Assembly: GCA_023444445.1 (NCBI GenBank)
Contig: JAEXMK010000047.1
Span: forward strand, 1-7,835
Source of the DNA: Pseudomonadota bacterium
GTDB lineage: Bacteria; Pseudomonadota; Alphaproteobacteria; Rhizobiales; Rhizobiaceae
Length of the DNA: 7,835 nucleotides
Direction: 5' to 3'
Shown here: one piece after another, positions 1 through 6,305 of the stretch
Layout: the number at the start of each line of letters is the position of its first letter
Numbering within the stretch: the stretch's first letter is position 1
Notes under the pieces: generated by a model
Told to the model about the DNA's origin: nothing
The model's database searches: none
The model's input: only the letters and a program-made list of their open reading frames with translations
Program-made: the position numbers and the translations under genes

Positions 1-2
1 AA

Positions 3-3000
3 AAAAATGTCGCGTATAACCGGGACGCCCGGTCCGAAGGGTTCGCTGACAACGATCCTCTGGCAGAACTGGCGCGTATCGTCGGCTTCGAAGATCGTCC
101 TTCGCATGCGGGTTCCGCGGTCCAGCCACGCGCTGCATCGCCGGTCGTCCGCCGCGAACCCGAATTCAATCTCGAAGACGAGTTGCTTCGTGAGTTCGAG
201 GTTTACGATGCGCCGCACGCCGATCCGGTCGTTCTTGACCCGGCAAACGATGTTCGTGCCGGCATCCATCCCAACGATTTCATGCAGCGCGTCGAGCAGG
301 TTTTCGCCCGACGCGAGCCCGAGCTTGCGCCGATGGATGAACCCGAGCCGCAGCCGCAGGTGAGACAGGAGCCGCTTCCCGAGGTCGATCAGGCCTATAT
401 CCATAATTACGTCGAAACATCCGGGCACCAGGATATTCGCGCCGATTTCCGTGATGACGCCGGTGCGGTGGCGGAAGTTTTCGATGTGCATTCGCGCCAG
501 CCGCGCGCTGCCGAGCCGGTTGTTTACCAGCAGGCCGCCCCCCAGCACGCCGAGACCCAGCATGCATGGGAAGAGCCGCAGGTCGTCGAGCCGTCGCAGC
601 CTGAATGGCATGCCATGCCGGAACTCCCGGCCGATGTTTCCAGCAATATTTCTTCCGGCGTTCACGCCCACGCGCCGGAGCCGCAGGCTTTCGATCTCGC
701 CGATGAGGTAGAGATTGCCGTTGCCGAAGAAGCGCCTGCGCCGGTTTCGGTCCGTCCTCCTTCGCATGGCGGCCGTTCCTCGCTGGAATTTTCCAGCCTG
801 AGGCTGCCGCTCGCCAATTTCGGTGCACGTCGTGATGTTTCGGCCATCGATCCGCGGCGTGTCGAACCGCGATCCGAACAGCAGCCCGCTGCGGGCCGGA
901 TCGAGCCGCAAGTCGAGCCCGCTCCCGTCGTTGTTCAGCCCAAAGATACCGCGCCATCCGTTGCGCATCCGGTCGCCGAGGTCTTCACGCCTGCTGCAGA
1001 ACCGCTGTCGCCGGCAATTGCCGAGAAGCCGGCGGCGAAAAACCTCTCGCCGATGGACGAGCTGATTTACGGCGTTGCGCAATATTCCATTCCCGAGCGC
1101 GGCGAGCCGCCGGTGGTAAAGGCCGAGCCTGTTCCTCAGGCTGCGAAAGTCGAGCCGCCTGTGGTTGCCGCATCAGCACCCGCGAAGGCAGCGCCGGTCG
1201 TTGCCGCAGCACCCGCATTACCCGTCGACGAGCCGGATTTCACGGATTTCGCCGGCTTCAATGATGATGATTTCGAGCTTGCGCTCGATGATCTCGACCT
1301 TGATCTGGATCTGTCCGAAATCGCTGAAGCGGAGGTTGCGCCGGCACCCGCACCGCAGCCCGCCGCGCCGGTTGCTGCTGTTGCGCCGCAGCCGGTGAGG
1401 GAACAGCCTGCGCCGCAGCCACGCCCCGCGCCCGTTGTTGCCGCGGCGCCAGTCGCCGCAGCTGCCGCTCCGGTTCAGCCGCGTCCCGTTGCCGTGCAGC
1501 CGGCCGTGCCGCAGACACTGGAAAGCCTGCCTTTCGATCCTTCGCAGATCGGCGAAACGGAAGAACATCCGGAAACCATCGTCGAGATGGATGTGCCGGA
1601 ACTGCCGGTCGGGGTTTTCGAGCCCAAGCCCGCGGCGCGCCGTCACGAGGAAGATCTCGATATCGATACCGAGCTTGCGACGCTGTTTGCACCTGCCGTC
1701 GCCGGTGGTCTTGACCGTCACAAACATGCGGAAAACCGTGGTGCTGCCCAGGCGCGCCCTGCGCCGGCTCCGGAAGAAGCCGATGAGTTCGAGCGGGCAC
1801 TGGAAGAGGATTTCCGCCGCTCCATGCAGGAAGCTGCCGCTTCCCGTGGCAATGCGCCCCGCGATGCCGAAAATACCTATGTCGATCACCAGGCCGCCTA
1901 TCGCGACGAGGATGAACGCGGCGGTCGCCGGTGGATCATGCCGGTCGCCGCAGCAATCGGTCTGGTGCTGATCGGCGGCGGCGTTTACGCGCTGGTGTCA
2001 GGCGGTTCGTCTAGCACCGGCTCGAATGGTGCGCCGGTTATCATTTCCGCCGATAACGATCCGATGAAGGTTGTACCGGAAAATCCGGGCGGTCGCGTCG
2101 TTCCAAATCAGGACAAGGCGGTCTATGATCGCGTGGCTGGCGGCAGTGCTGCCGATCCGAAGCAGCCGGCGCTGATTTCCAGCAACGAGCAGCCGGTTGA
2201 TGTGGTTCAGCGCACGCTGATCCCCGAACAATTGCCGCTGGAAGGTGAAAACGACGCGGATATGGAATCCGCCGGCACGCCGGTTGGCGAGACCGAGGAT
2301 CCACGCCTGCTTTCTCCGGAAGAAAAGGCCGCCCAGCACGAAGGTGCTGGCGCAACGGGCGTTTCGCCGCGCAAGGTCCGCACCATGATCGTCAAGCCTG
2401 ACGGTACGCTGGTGGCGCAGGAAGTCGACGCACCGGCCGCCCAGCCGCCAAAGGCCGACAAGGTCGCCGAGCTTGCGGCACCACAGGCCGCCAAGCCGGG
2501 TGAGGGCGCTCCCGCCGTCATCGCCGCTTCGCGGGTTCCGGTGGCGCCGGAGCAGGCTCAGCCTCAGGCCAATACGCCTGCCGCCGCTGCCAAGCCTGCT
2601 GCGCAGTCGGCAGCACCGCTTCCTGCGGCTCGTCCGTCCTCACAGCCCGCCAATGTGGTGGCAACGGTTACCAATCAGGGCAATGTCCGCCCGGCGGCAA
2701 CCGCTCCTGCCCAGCCGCAGGCTGCACAGCAGCAGACAGCAGCCGCGACGCCGGCTGCGACCAGCACGCCGTCTGCCGGTGGTTACTACATCCAGATCGC
2801 CTCGCTGCCGAGTCAGGCCGAAGCCCAGAAGTCCTACCAGAACATGTCGGCCAAGTTCGGCTCTGTCATCGGTGGACGCGGCGTCGACATCAAGGCGGCC
2901 GAAATCGCCGGCAAGGGCACGTTCTACCGCGTCCGTATCCCGGCGGGTGACAAGAACGAAGCCGTGGCGCTGTGCGAAAAGTTCCGCTCGGCCGGTGGCA

Positions 3001-3020
3001 GCTGCCTGGTGGCACGCTGA
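3..3020 (+). CDS. SPOR-domain single-pass membrane protein, 5' partial
   Basis: The reading frame is open from the left edge, so the true start is upstream, probably only a few codons away; 1005 residues are visible (numbered here from position 3). A conserved-looking N-terminal block, DPLAELARIVG, lies at residues 18-28. Residues 30-640 are rich in Pro, Ala, Glu and Gln, with short acidic or aromatic islands (about 54-70, 348-367, 420-445, 591-612). One membrane segment at about 645-666 is preceded by arginines (GGRRW), suggesting the N-terminal part is cytoplasmic. A second Ala/Pro/Gln linker follows, and residues 926-1005 form a SPOR domain (YYIQIAS start, FYRVRIPAG core, end at the stop). 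SPOR domains bind peptidoglycan stripped of stem peptides at the division site, so a septal role is inferred. TTG at 183 and later codons are in frame but would cut off the conserved N-terminal block. A terminator follows directly. No gene symbol is safe: it could be called FtsN-like only by architecture. Confidence 0.9.
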   Translation, partial: KNVAYNRDARSEGFADNDPLAELARIVGFEDRPSHAGSAVQPRAASPVVRREPEFNLEDELLREFEVYDAPHADPVVLDPANDVRAGIHPNDFMQRVEQVFARREPELAPMDEPEPQPQVRQEPLPEVDQAYIHNYVETSGHQDIRADFRDDAGAVAEVFDVHSRQPRAAEPVVYQQAAPQHAETQHAWEEPQVVEPSQPEWHAMPELPADVSSNISSGVHAHAPEPQAFDLADEVEIAVAEEAPAPVSVRPPSHGGRSSLEFSSLRLPLANFGARRDVSAIDPRRVEPRSEQQPAAGRIEPQVEPAPVVVQPKDTAPSVAHPVAEVFTPAAEPLSPAIAEKPAAKNLSPMDELIYGVAQYSIPERGEPPVVKAEPVPQAAKVEPPVVAASAPAKAAPVVAAAPALPVDEPDFTDFAGFNDDDFELALDDLDLDLDLSEIAEAEVAPAPAPQPAAPVAAVAPQPVREQPAPQPRPAPVVAAAPVAAAAAPVQPRPVAVQPAVPQTLESLPFDPSQIGETEEHPETIVEMDVPELPVGVFEPKPAARRHEEDLDIDTELATLFAPAVAGGLDRHKHAENRGAAQARPAPAPEEADEFERALEEDFRRSMQEAAASRGNAPRDAENTYVDHQAAYRDEDERGGRRWIMPVAAAIGLVLIGGGVYALVSGGSSSTGSNGAPVIISADNDPMKVVPENPGGRVVPNQDKAVYDRVAGGSAADPKQPALISSNEQPVDVVQRTLIPEQLPLEGENDADMESAGTPVGETEDPRLLSPEEKAAQHEGAGATGVSPRKVRTMIVKPDGTLVAQEVDAPAAQPPKADKVAELAAPQAAKPGEGAPAVIAASRVPVAPEQAQPQANTPAAAAKPAAQSAAPLPAARPSSQPANVVATVTNQGNVRPAATAPAQPQAAQQQTAAATPAATSTPSAGGYYIQIASLPSQAEAQKSYQNMSAKFGSVIGGRGVDIKAAEIAGKGTFYRVRIPAGDKNEAVALCEKFRSAGGSCLVAR

Positions 3021-3047
3021 TAGCGGCCATTACGGCTCGAAAGCTTG

Positions 3048-3076
3048 GGGTTGCCGTCTAAGGCAACCCTTCTTTT
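3048..3076 (+). terminator. Rho-independent terminator after the SPOR gene
   Basis: A perfect 8-bp stem, GGGTTGCC (3048-3055) with GGCAACCC (3062-3069), encloses a 6-base loop and is followed directly by the T-rich run TTCTTTT (3070-3076). It sits 27 bases after the stop codon, the expected place for an intrinsic terminator. It implies that the SPOR gene ends its transcript here and that nagZ needs its own promoter. A weaker imperfect hairpin follows at 3079-3098 (GTGGGAA against TTCCCCAC, one bulge). Confidence 0.8.
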
Positions 3077-3104
3077 GGGTGGGAAGGGTTTTCCCCACAC
3101 GCGA

Positions 3105-3190
3105 CGTCATCCTCGGCCTTGTGCCGAGGATCTGCCAACGTTTCGCCAACCGGTCGGTTGCGGATGCTCGGGACGGGCCCGATCATGACG
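3105..3190. repeat. RIME-like intergenic palindromic repeat
   Basis: The element contains two hairpins. The first is a perfect 9-bp stem, ATCCTCGGC (3109-3117) with GCCGAGGAT (3123-3131), loop of five bases. The second is ATGCTCGGG (3164-3172) with CCCGATCAT (3178-3186), one mismatch. The outer ends are also inverted copies: CGTCAT at 3105-3110 and ATGACG at 3185-3190. The core GTCATCCTCGG...CCGAGGAT resembles a palindromic sequence widely repeated between genes in Rhizobiales, and two large palindromes in roughly 100 bp is the described layout of rhizobial RIME1 mosaic elements. Assignment to that family is from memory of the pattern. Only one copy is in the window, so the repetitive nature itself is not shown here. 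Confidence 0.6.
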
Positions 3191-3199
3191 GCGGAGAGT

Positions 3200-3230
3200 T
3201 TGCACTCCTCCCCACACCTTTCGATACAAT
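3200..3230 (+). promoter_or_regulatory. Candidate sigma-70 promoter for nagZ
   Basis: TACAAT at 3225-3230 matches five of six bases of the -10 consensus. TTGCAC at 3200-3205 is a weak -35 with a long 19-base spacing. The position fits need: a terminator and a palindromic repeat lie upstream, and the nagZ start codon lies 36 bases downstream. The motif evidence alone is weak. Confidence 0.35.
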
Positions 3231-3266
3231 GCCATTTCCCATTCCATTTCCTGAAAGCGTCACATC

Positions 3267-4283
3267 ATGACCGATTGCAAAGCTATGATCCTCGGATGCA
3301 GCGGGCTTTCGCTGACTGCCGACGAGATTGCCCTTTACCGCGACGAGCAGCCCTGGGGTTTCATCCTGTTCGGCCGCAATATCGGCGAGCCGCAGCAGAT
3401 CACCGATCTCGTCGCCGCCATGCGCGATGCCGTCGGGCGGCCAGATGCGCCGGTGCTGATCGATCAGGAGGGCGGACGGGTCCAGCGTATCAAGCCGCCG
3501 ATCCTGCAGGCCTATCCGAATGCCCGCATTCTGGGGGAAATCTACGAGCGTGACCGGGGTGCCGGTCTGCGTGCAGCCTGGCTGATGTCGCGACTGCACG
3601 CGTTTGACCTGATGAAATTCGGCATCAATGTCGATTGCCTGCCGGTGCTCGACGTGCCGGTGGAGGGTGCGAGCAACGTGATCGGTAACCGTGCCTATGG
3701 TTATTCACCCACCATGGTTGCCGAGATGGGGCAGGCGGCGGCCGACGGGCTGAAGGCGGGCGGCATGTTGCCTGTCATGAAACACATGCCGGGGCACGGT
3801 CGCGGCATGGTGGATTCACACCACGAGCTGCCTGTCGTCGATGTTCCGCTCGATGAGCTGGATGCGCATGATTTCGTACCGTTCCGGGCCCTCAATAAAG
3901 AGTTGATGGGCATGAGCGCGCACCTCGTTTTCAACGCGGTTGACAGAGAACGGCCGGCGACGACGTCCCCGAAAGTGATTGAGCAGATCATCCGCGGCCG
4001 CATCGGCTTTGACGGTCTGCTGATGTCTGACGACAGCTCCATGAACGCGCTAAAAGGGACGCTAGGCGAGCGGGCTGCGAATATTGTTGCGGGTGGCTGC
4101 GATATAGTCTTGCATTGCAATGGCGTGATGGGTGAAATGCTTCAGGTCGTCAAGGAAGTACCAGTCCTTTCCGGCCGTACGCTGGAGCGGGTGCGTGCCG
4201 TGGAGGCTGGCTTCACCGCCGCCGATTCGTCCGATGAAGCGGCGCTGAGAGCGGAATTTAACGCCATGTGGGCCGTTTCCTGA
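3267..4283 (+). CDS. nagZ: Beta-N-acetylhexosaminidase NagZ (glycoside hydrolase family 3)
   Basis: The 338-residue protein matches the usual single-domain NagZ of Gram-negative bacteria (about 340 residues). NagZ removes GlcNAc from GlcNAc-1,6-anhydroMurNAc-peptides during cytoplasmic peptidoglycan recycling; the product is also an inducing signal for AmpR-controlled beta-lactamases in several bacteria. Visible motifs are the substrate-loop IDQEGGRVQR (65-74), KHMPGHGRG (172-180), the family dyad Asp-Ser-His (D183, H185) in the mobile loop, and SDD (254-256) carrying the catalytic nucleophile, where relatives often read SDDLSM and this one reads SDDSSM. No signal peptide is present, consistent with a cytoplasmic enzyme. 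ATG at 3267 begins the expected MTDCKAMILGCSGLSLT opening; the ribosome site ahead of it (GAAAG near 3253) is weak. scpA follows after 55 bases, so cotranscription is likely. Confidence 0.95.
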   Translation: MTDCKAMILGCSGLSLTADEIALYRDEQPWGFILFGRNIGEPQQITDLVAAMRDAVGRPDAPVLIDQEGGRVQRIKPPILQAYPNARILGEIYERDRGAGLRAAWLMSRLHAFDLMKFGINVDCLPVLDVPVEGASNVIGNRAYGYSPTMVAEMGQAAADGLKAGGMLPVMKHMPGHGRGMVDSHHELPVVDVPLDELDAHDFVPFRALNKELMGMSAHLVFNAVDRERPATTSPKVIEQIIRGRIGFDGLLMSDDSSMNALKGTLGERAANIVAGGCDIVLHCNGVMGEMLQVVKEVPVLSGRTLERVRAVEAGFTAADSSDEAALRAEFNAMWAVS

Positions 4284-4338
4284 CAGTCGGGCGGCCGCTC
4301 ACTCGGGATCAAGGCCGGAAGCCCCGGCGGATGGAACG

Positions 4339-5184
4339 ATGGCCGCAGACAAATCGCGAAATTCAACGCCGATGGACAAGCTCTGGCAAGATGTGACGCC
4401 GGAGCGGCTGACGGGTGAGGCCGGGCTGGTCATCGATGTCGCGGGTTTCGAAGGCCCGCTCGATCTTCTCCTGCATCTTGCCCGCACCCAGAAGGTCGAT
4501 CTGTCGCGCATTTCGGTGCTGGCGCTTGCCGAGCAATATCTGCAATTCGTGGAAAGCGCGCGGCGCGTGCGCATTGAGTTGGCGGCCGATTATCTGGTGA
4601 TGGCCGCGTGGCTCGCCTTCCTCAAGTCCAAGCTTCTCATTCCGCAGCAATCCAAGGATGACGGTCCCTCGGGTGAGGAAATGGCCGCGACGCTGGCCTT
4701 TCGGCTCAAACGCCTGGAAGCGATGCGCGAGGCGGCGGAACGGCTCATCAATCGCGCCCAGCTTGGTCGCGATGTCTTTGCCCGTGGTGCGCCGGAGCAT
4801 ATTCCGCATATCAACCGCTCGGCCTACGAGGCCAATCTTTATGATCTCCTGAGCGCCTATGCCAATCTGCGGCAGCGGCAGGCCATCACCCAGGTCACGA
4901 TTGAAAAGCGGCAGGTCTGGTCCCTTGTCGAAGCGCGCGAGCTACTGACCAACCTCCTTGGCGATGTCGGGGAATGGACCGTGCTCGATCAGTATCTGCT
5001 GCGATATGTGCCCGATCCCGCGATGCGGGTGACGGCAATCGCCAGCGCCTTTGCCGCTTCGCTGGAGCTGGTGCGCGAGGGGTCGCTGCAAATCCGGCAG
5101 GAGGGGGCTTTCCAGCCCATCTATATGCGCCGTGGTACGAGGGATGATCGTGCGGCGGCTGCCGAGAGGAATGACAATGACTGA
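4339..5184 (+). CDS. scpA: Segregation and condensation protein A (kleisin ScpA)
   Basis: This is the kleisin subunit of the bacterial SMC-ScpA-ScpB condensin, which bridges the two SMC heads and organises and separates newly replicated chromosomes. The 281 residues fit the family. The N-terminal signature F-E-G-P-L-D-L-L-L-H-L is at 37-47, followed by a helical neck region. AADYLVMAAWLAFLKSKLLIP at 82-102 holds the second conserved block. The C-terminal winged helix, which binds the SMC head, spans about 225-265 (ASAFAASLELVREG then IRQEGAF). The ATG at 4339 has GGCGGA (4326-4331) seven bases before it; ATG at 4372 is a possible later start without a visible ribosome site. The gene sits 55 bases after nagZ and its last codons overlap scpB, the standard translationally coupled arrangement. 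Confidence 0.95.
   Translation: MAADKSRNSTPMDKLWQDVTPERLTGEAGLVIDVAGFEGPLDLLLHLARTQKVDLSRISVLALAEQYLQFVESARRVRIELAADYLVMAAWLAFLKSKLLIPQQSKDDGPSGEEMAATLAFRLKRLEAMREAAERLINRAQLGRDVFARGAPEHIPHINRSAYEANLYDLLSAYANLRQRQAITQVTIEKRQVWSLVEARELLTNLLGDVGEWTVLDQYLLRYVPDPAMRVTAIASAFAASLELVREGSLQIRQEGAFQPIYMRRGTRDDRAAAAERNDND
5164..5170 (+). promoter_or_regulatory. Ribosome binding site deciding the scpB start
   Basis: GAGAGGA lies inside the end of scpA. It gives a normal six-base spacing to ATG 5177 and zero spacing to ATG 5171, which selects the later start. The placement inside scpA indicates translational coupling of the two condensin subunits. Confidence 0.6.
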
Positions 5185-5911
5185 TAATGATGAGACGGCC
5201 GAGGCGACGATCGTGACGGAAGGGGTGGGGTCAGACCCCACCGTATTTTCCGAGCGCCAGTTGAAAGAGGCCGAGCGGATCGCCGAGGCTTTGGTTTTTG
5301 CCTCGGCCGAGCCGGTTTCCCCGGGTTTCATCGCGGAGCGCCTGCCGCGTGGCATGGATGTCGACGCCGTTCTGCAGCACCTGAAAGCTGCCTATGCGGG
5401 CCGGGGCGTGAACCTCGTGCAGGTGGGCGGGCAATGGGCCTTCCGCACGGCAGGCGATCTTTCTTTCGTCATCCGTGCGGAGGAAAAGGAGCCGAAAAAG
5501 CTCTCGCGCGCGGCGCTGGAAGTTCTGGCGATTATCGCATATCATCAACCGGTGACACGCGCCGAGATCGAAGAAATTCGTGGTGTCCAGACCTCGCGCG
5601 GCACGCTGGATGTGCTGATGGAGGCGGGCTGGGTCCGGTTCCGGGGCCGCAGGCGCACGCCCGGCAGGCCGGTGACGATCGGCACGACGGTGGAGTTTCT
5701 CGACCATTTCGGCCTTGAGGAGTTGCGGGATCTGCCGGGCCTTGAGGAGCTGAAGGGCGCAGGGCTGCTTTCTGGCCGCATACCCTCCAATTTCGGCGTA
5801 CCCTTGCCGATGATGAGCGACGAATTGCGTGAGGACGAAGACCCGATCACGCAGCTTGATCTGGAAGAGCTGGGCCTGCTTGCGCCTGGTGGTGGCGACG
5901 GCGGCGATTGA
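5177..5911 (+). CDS. scpB: Segregation and condensation protein B (ScpB)
   Basis: ScpB is a dimeric tandem winged-helix protein that clamps the central part of ScpA and regulates the SMC ATPase. From ATG 5177 the product is 244 residues. The first winged helix is about 28-100 (AERIAEALVFASAEPVS onward). The second is about 107-187, with the family signatures LEVLAIIAYHQPVTRAEIE (114-132), RGV..S.GTLDVL (135-147) and GRPVTIGTT.EFL..FGL (163-180). The acidic tail is variable. GAGAGGA at 5164-5170 is six bases from ATG 5177 but touches the in-frame ATG at 5171, so 5177 is preferred; 5171 would add only two residues. The start overlaps scpA by 8 bases. Residues 17-25 are encoded across a perfect palindrome (see findings), in a region not conserved in the family. 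Confidence 0.94.
   Translation: MTDNDETAEATIVTEGVGSDPTVFSERQLKEAERIAEALVFASAEPVSPGFIAERLPRGMDVDAVLQHLKAAYAGRGVNLVQVGGQWAFRTAGDLSFVIRAEEKEPKKLSRAALEVLAIIAYHQPVTRAEIEEIRGVQTSRGTLDVLMEAGWVRFRGRRRTPGRPVTIGTTVEFLDHFGLEELRDLPGLEELKGAGLLSGRIPSNFGVPLPMMSDELREDEDPITQLDLEELGLLAPGGGDGGD
5224..5242. repeat. Perfect 19-bp palindrome within the 5' part of scpB
   Basis: GGTGGGGTC (5224-5232) and GACCCCACC (5234-5242) are exact reverse complements around a single central A. The palindrome lies 47 bases after the scpB start and encodes part of the stretch VGSDPTVFS (residues 17-25), ahead of the first conserved domain. The GGGGTCAGACCCC core resembles repeat sequences I recall as scattered in many bacterial genomes, but that resemblance cannot be tested here. 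Confidence 0.6.
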
Positions 5912-5980
5912 GATCGTCGTTGCGCTGGCGACAGGACGCAAAAACTTTATGCTCACACCCTGTTGAAGCGGCAATTTGTT

Positions 5981-6001
5981 GTTTGAAAAAGCCTTTCAAA
6001 C
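5981..6001. repeat. Perfect inverted repeat in the scpB-tatA gap
   Basis: GTTTGAAA (5981-5988) and TTTCAAAC (5994-6001) are exact reverse complements separated by five bases (AAGCC). No T-run follows, so it is not a standard terminator. It lies 41 bases before the tatA start, where a promoter or 5' leader would be expected. It could be an operator, an RNA hairpin, or chance in an AT-rich segment. The rest of the 131-bp gap (5912-6042) shows no convincing -35/-10 pair to me. Confidence 0.45.
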
Positions 6002-6027
6002 GTCTTACATCGTCTGAAAGCGAAATT

Positions 6028-6033
6028 CAGGAG
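6028..6033 (+). promoter_or_regulatory. Strong ribosome binding site of tatA
   Basis: CAGGAG lies nine bases before ATG 6043. It is the clearest Shine-Dalgarno sequence in the window, which fits the high TatA copy number relative to TatB and TatC known in other bacteria. Confidence 0.65.
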
Positions 6034-6042
6034 TTTTGAATT

Positions 6043-6249
6043 ATGGGTTCTTTTAGTGTGTGGCATTGGCTGATCGTGCTGGTGATCGTTCTCGTCCTCT
6101 TTGGACGCGGCAAGATCCCGGAACTGATGGGCGATGTCGCCAAGGGCATCAAGAGCTTCAAGAAGGGCATGGCTGACGAAGATCAGACGCCGCCGCCGGC
6201 CGATGCCAACACGAAGACCGTCGACCACAAGGCTGACGAGATCAAGTAA
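6043..6249 (+). CDS. tatA: Sec-independent protein translocase subunit TatA
   Basis: TatA is the pore- or patch-forming subunit of the twin-arginine translocase, recruited to TatBC to move folded proteins across the inner membrane. The 68-residue product has the full architecture: a short periplasmic N-terminus, one membrane helix (about 5-19), the hallmark Phe-Gly hinge (F20 G21), an amphipathic helix (about 24-45, with [10 protein letters not shown]), then a charged disordered tail. Position 8, where E. coli TatA has Gln, is His here, next to W7; this His is common in alphaproteobacterial TatA as I recall. It is distinguished from TatB by FG instead of GP at the hinge and by the short tail. 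It is first in tatABC, 131 bases after scpB, so a separate promoter is possible but not clearly seen. Confidence 0.95.
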   Translation: MGSFSVWHWLIVLVIVLVLFGRGKIPELMGDVAKGIKSFKKGMADEDQTPPPADANTKTVDHKADEIK

Positions 6250-6293
6250 ACGGTACTGCCGTTTGGTGTGAGACTGACGCGCGTTAGGGTCTC
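6248..6293 (+). promoter_or_regulatory. Two stem-loops in the tatA-tatB spacer
   Basis: The first hairpin, AAACGG (6248-6253) with CCGTTT (6259-6264), overlaps the tatA stop codon and has a five-base loop. The second, GAGAC (6270-6274) with GTCTC (6289-6293), encloses TGACGC/GCGTTA, itself almost palindromic, and ends directly against the tatB ribosome site GGGAG (6294-6298). Neither is followed by a T-run. They could stabilise the tatA message 3' end or dampen tatB translation, giving TatA excess; this is inference. Confidence 0.4.
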
Positions 6294-6305
6294 GGGAGCA
6301 TATTG

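Noticed and set aside
7..363. A 118-codon + strand frame starting at an ATG near the left edge
   Set aside because: It is out of frame with the SPOR protein, whose N-terminal conserved block is read in the frame beginning at position 3. The Ser/Arg-rich translation is typical of a shifted frame.
1341..1512. Tandem DNA repeat in the Ala/Pro/Val-rich linker of the SPOR gene
   Set aside because: The protein looks repetitive (PAP, VAA, QPRP units), but the bases show no regular repeat unit. It is low-complexity coding sequence, not a tandem array.
1218..1889. A 223-codon minus-strand open frame inside the SPOR gene
   Set aside because: It lies opposite the Pro/Ala-rich linker, is Arg/Gly-rich as expected from reversed GCC/CCG codons, and matches no family I recognise.
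3253..3262. Strong ribosome site for nagZ
   Set aside because: Only GAAAG-like bases are present and the match to AGGAGG is poor. The start is supported by protein similarity, not by this site.
2473..3270. A 265-codon + strand frame spanning the SPOR gene end and the intergenic region
   Set aside because: It overlaps the SPOR domain in another frame, gives an Arg/Pro/Ser-rich product, and runs through the terminator and palindromic repeat.
5920..5941. Possible terminator after scpB (TTGCG with CGCAA, followed by AAAACTTT)
   Set aside because: The stem is only five base pairs with a 12-base loop and no T-run, so it is too weak to call.
5231..5974. A 247-codon minus-strand open frame covering scpB
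   Set aside because: The + strand frame encodes a full ScpB with all signatures. The antisense product shows no recognisable motif.
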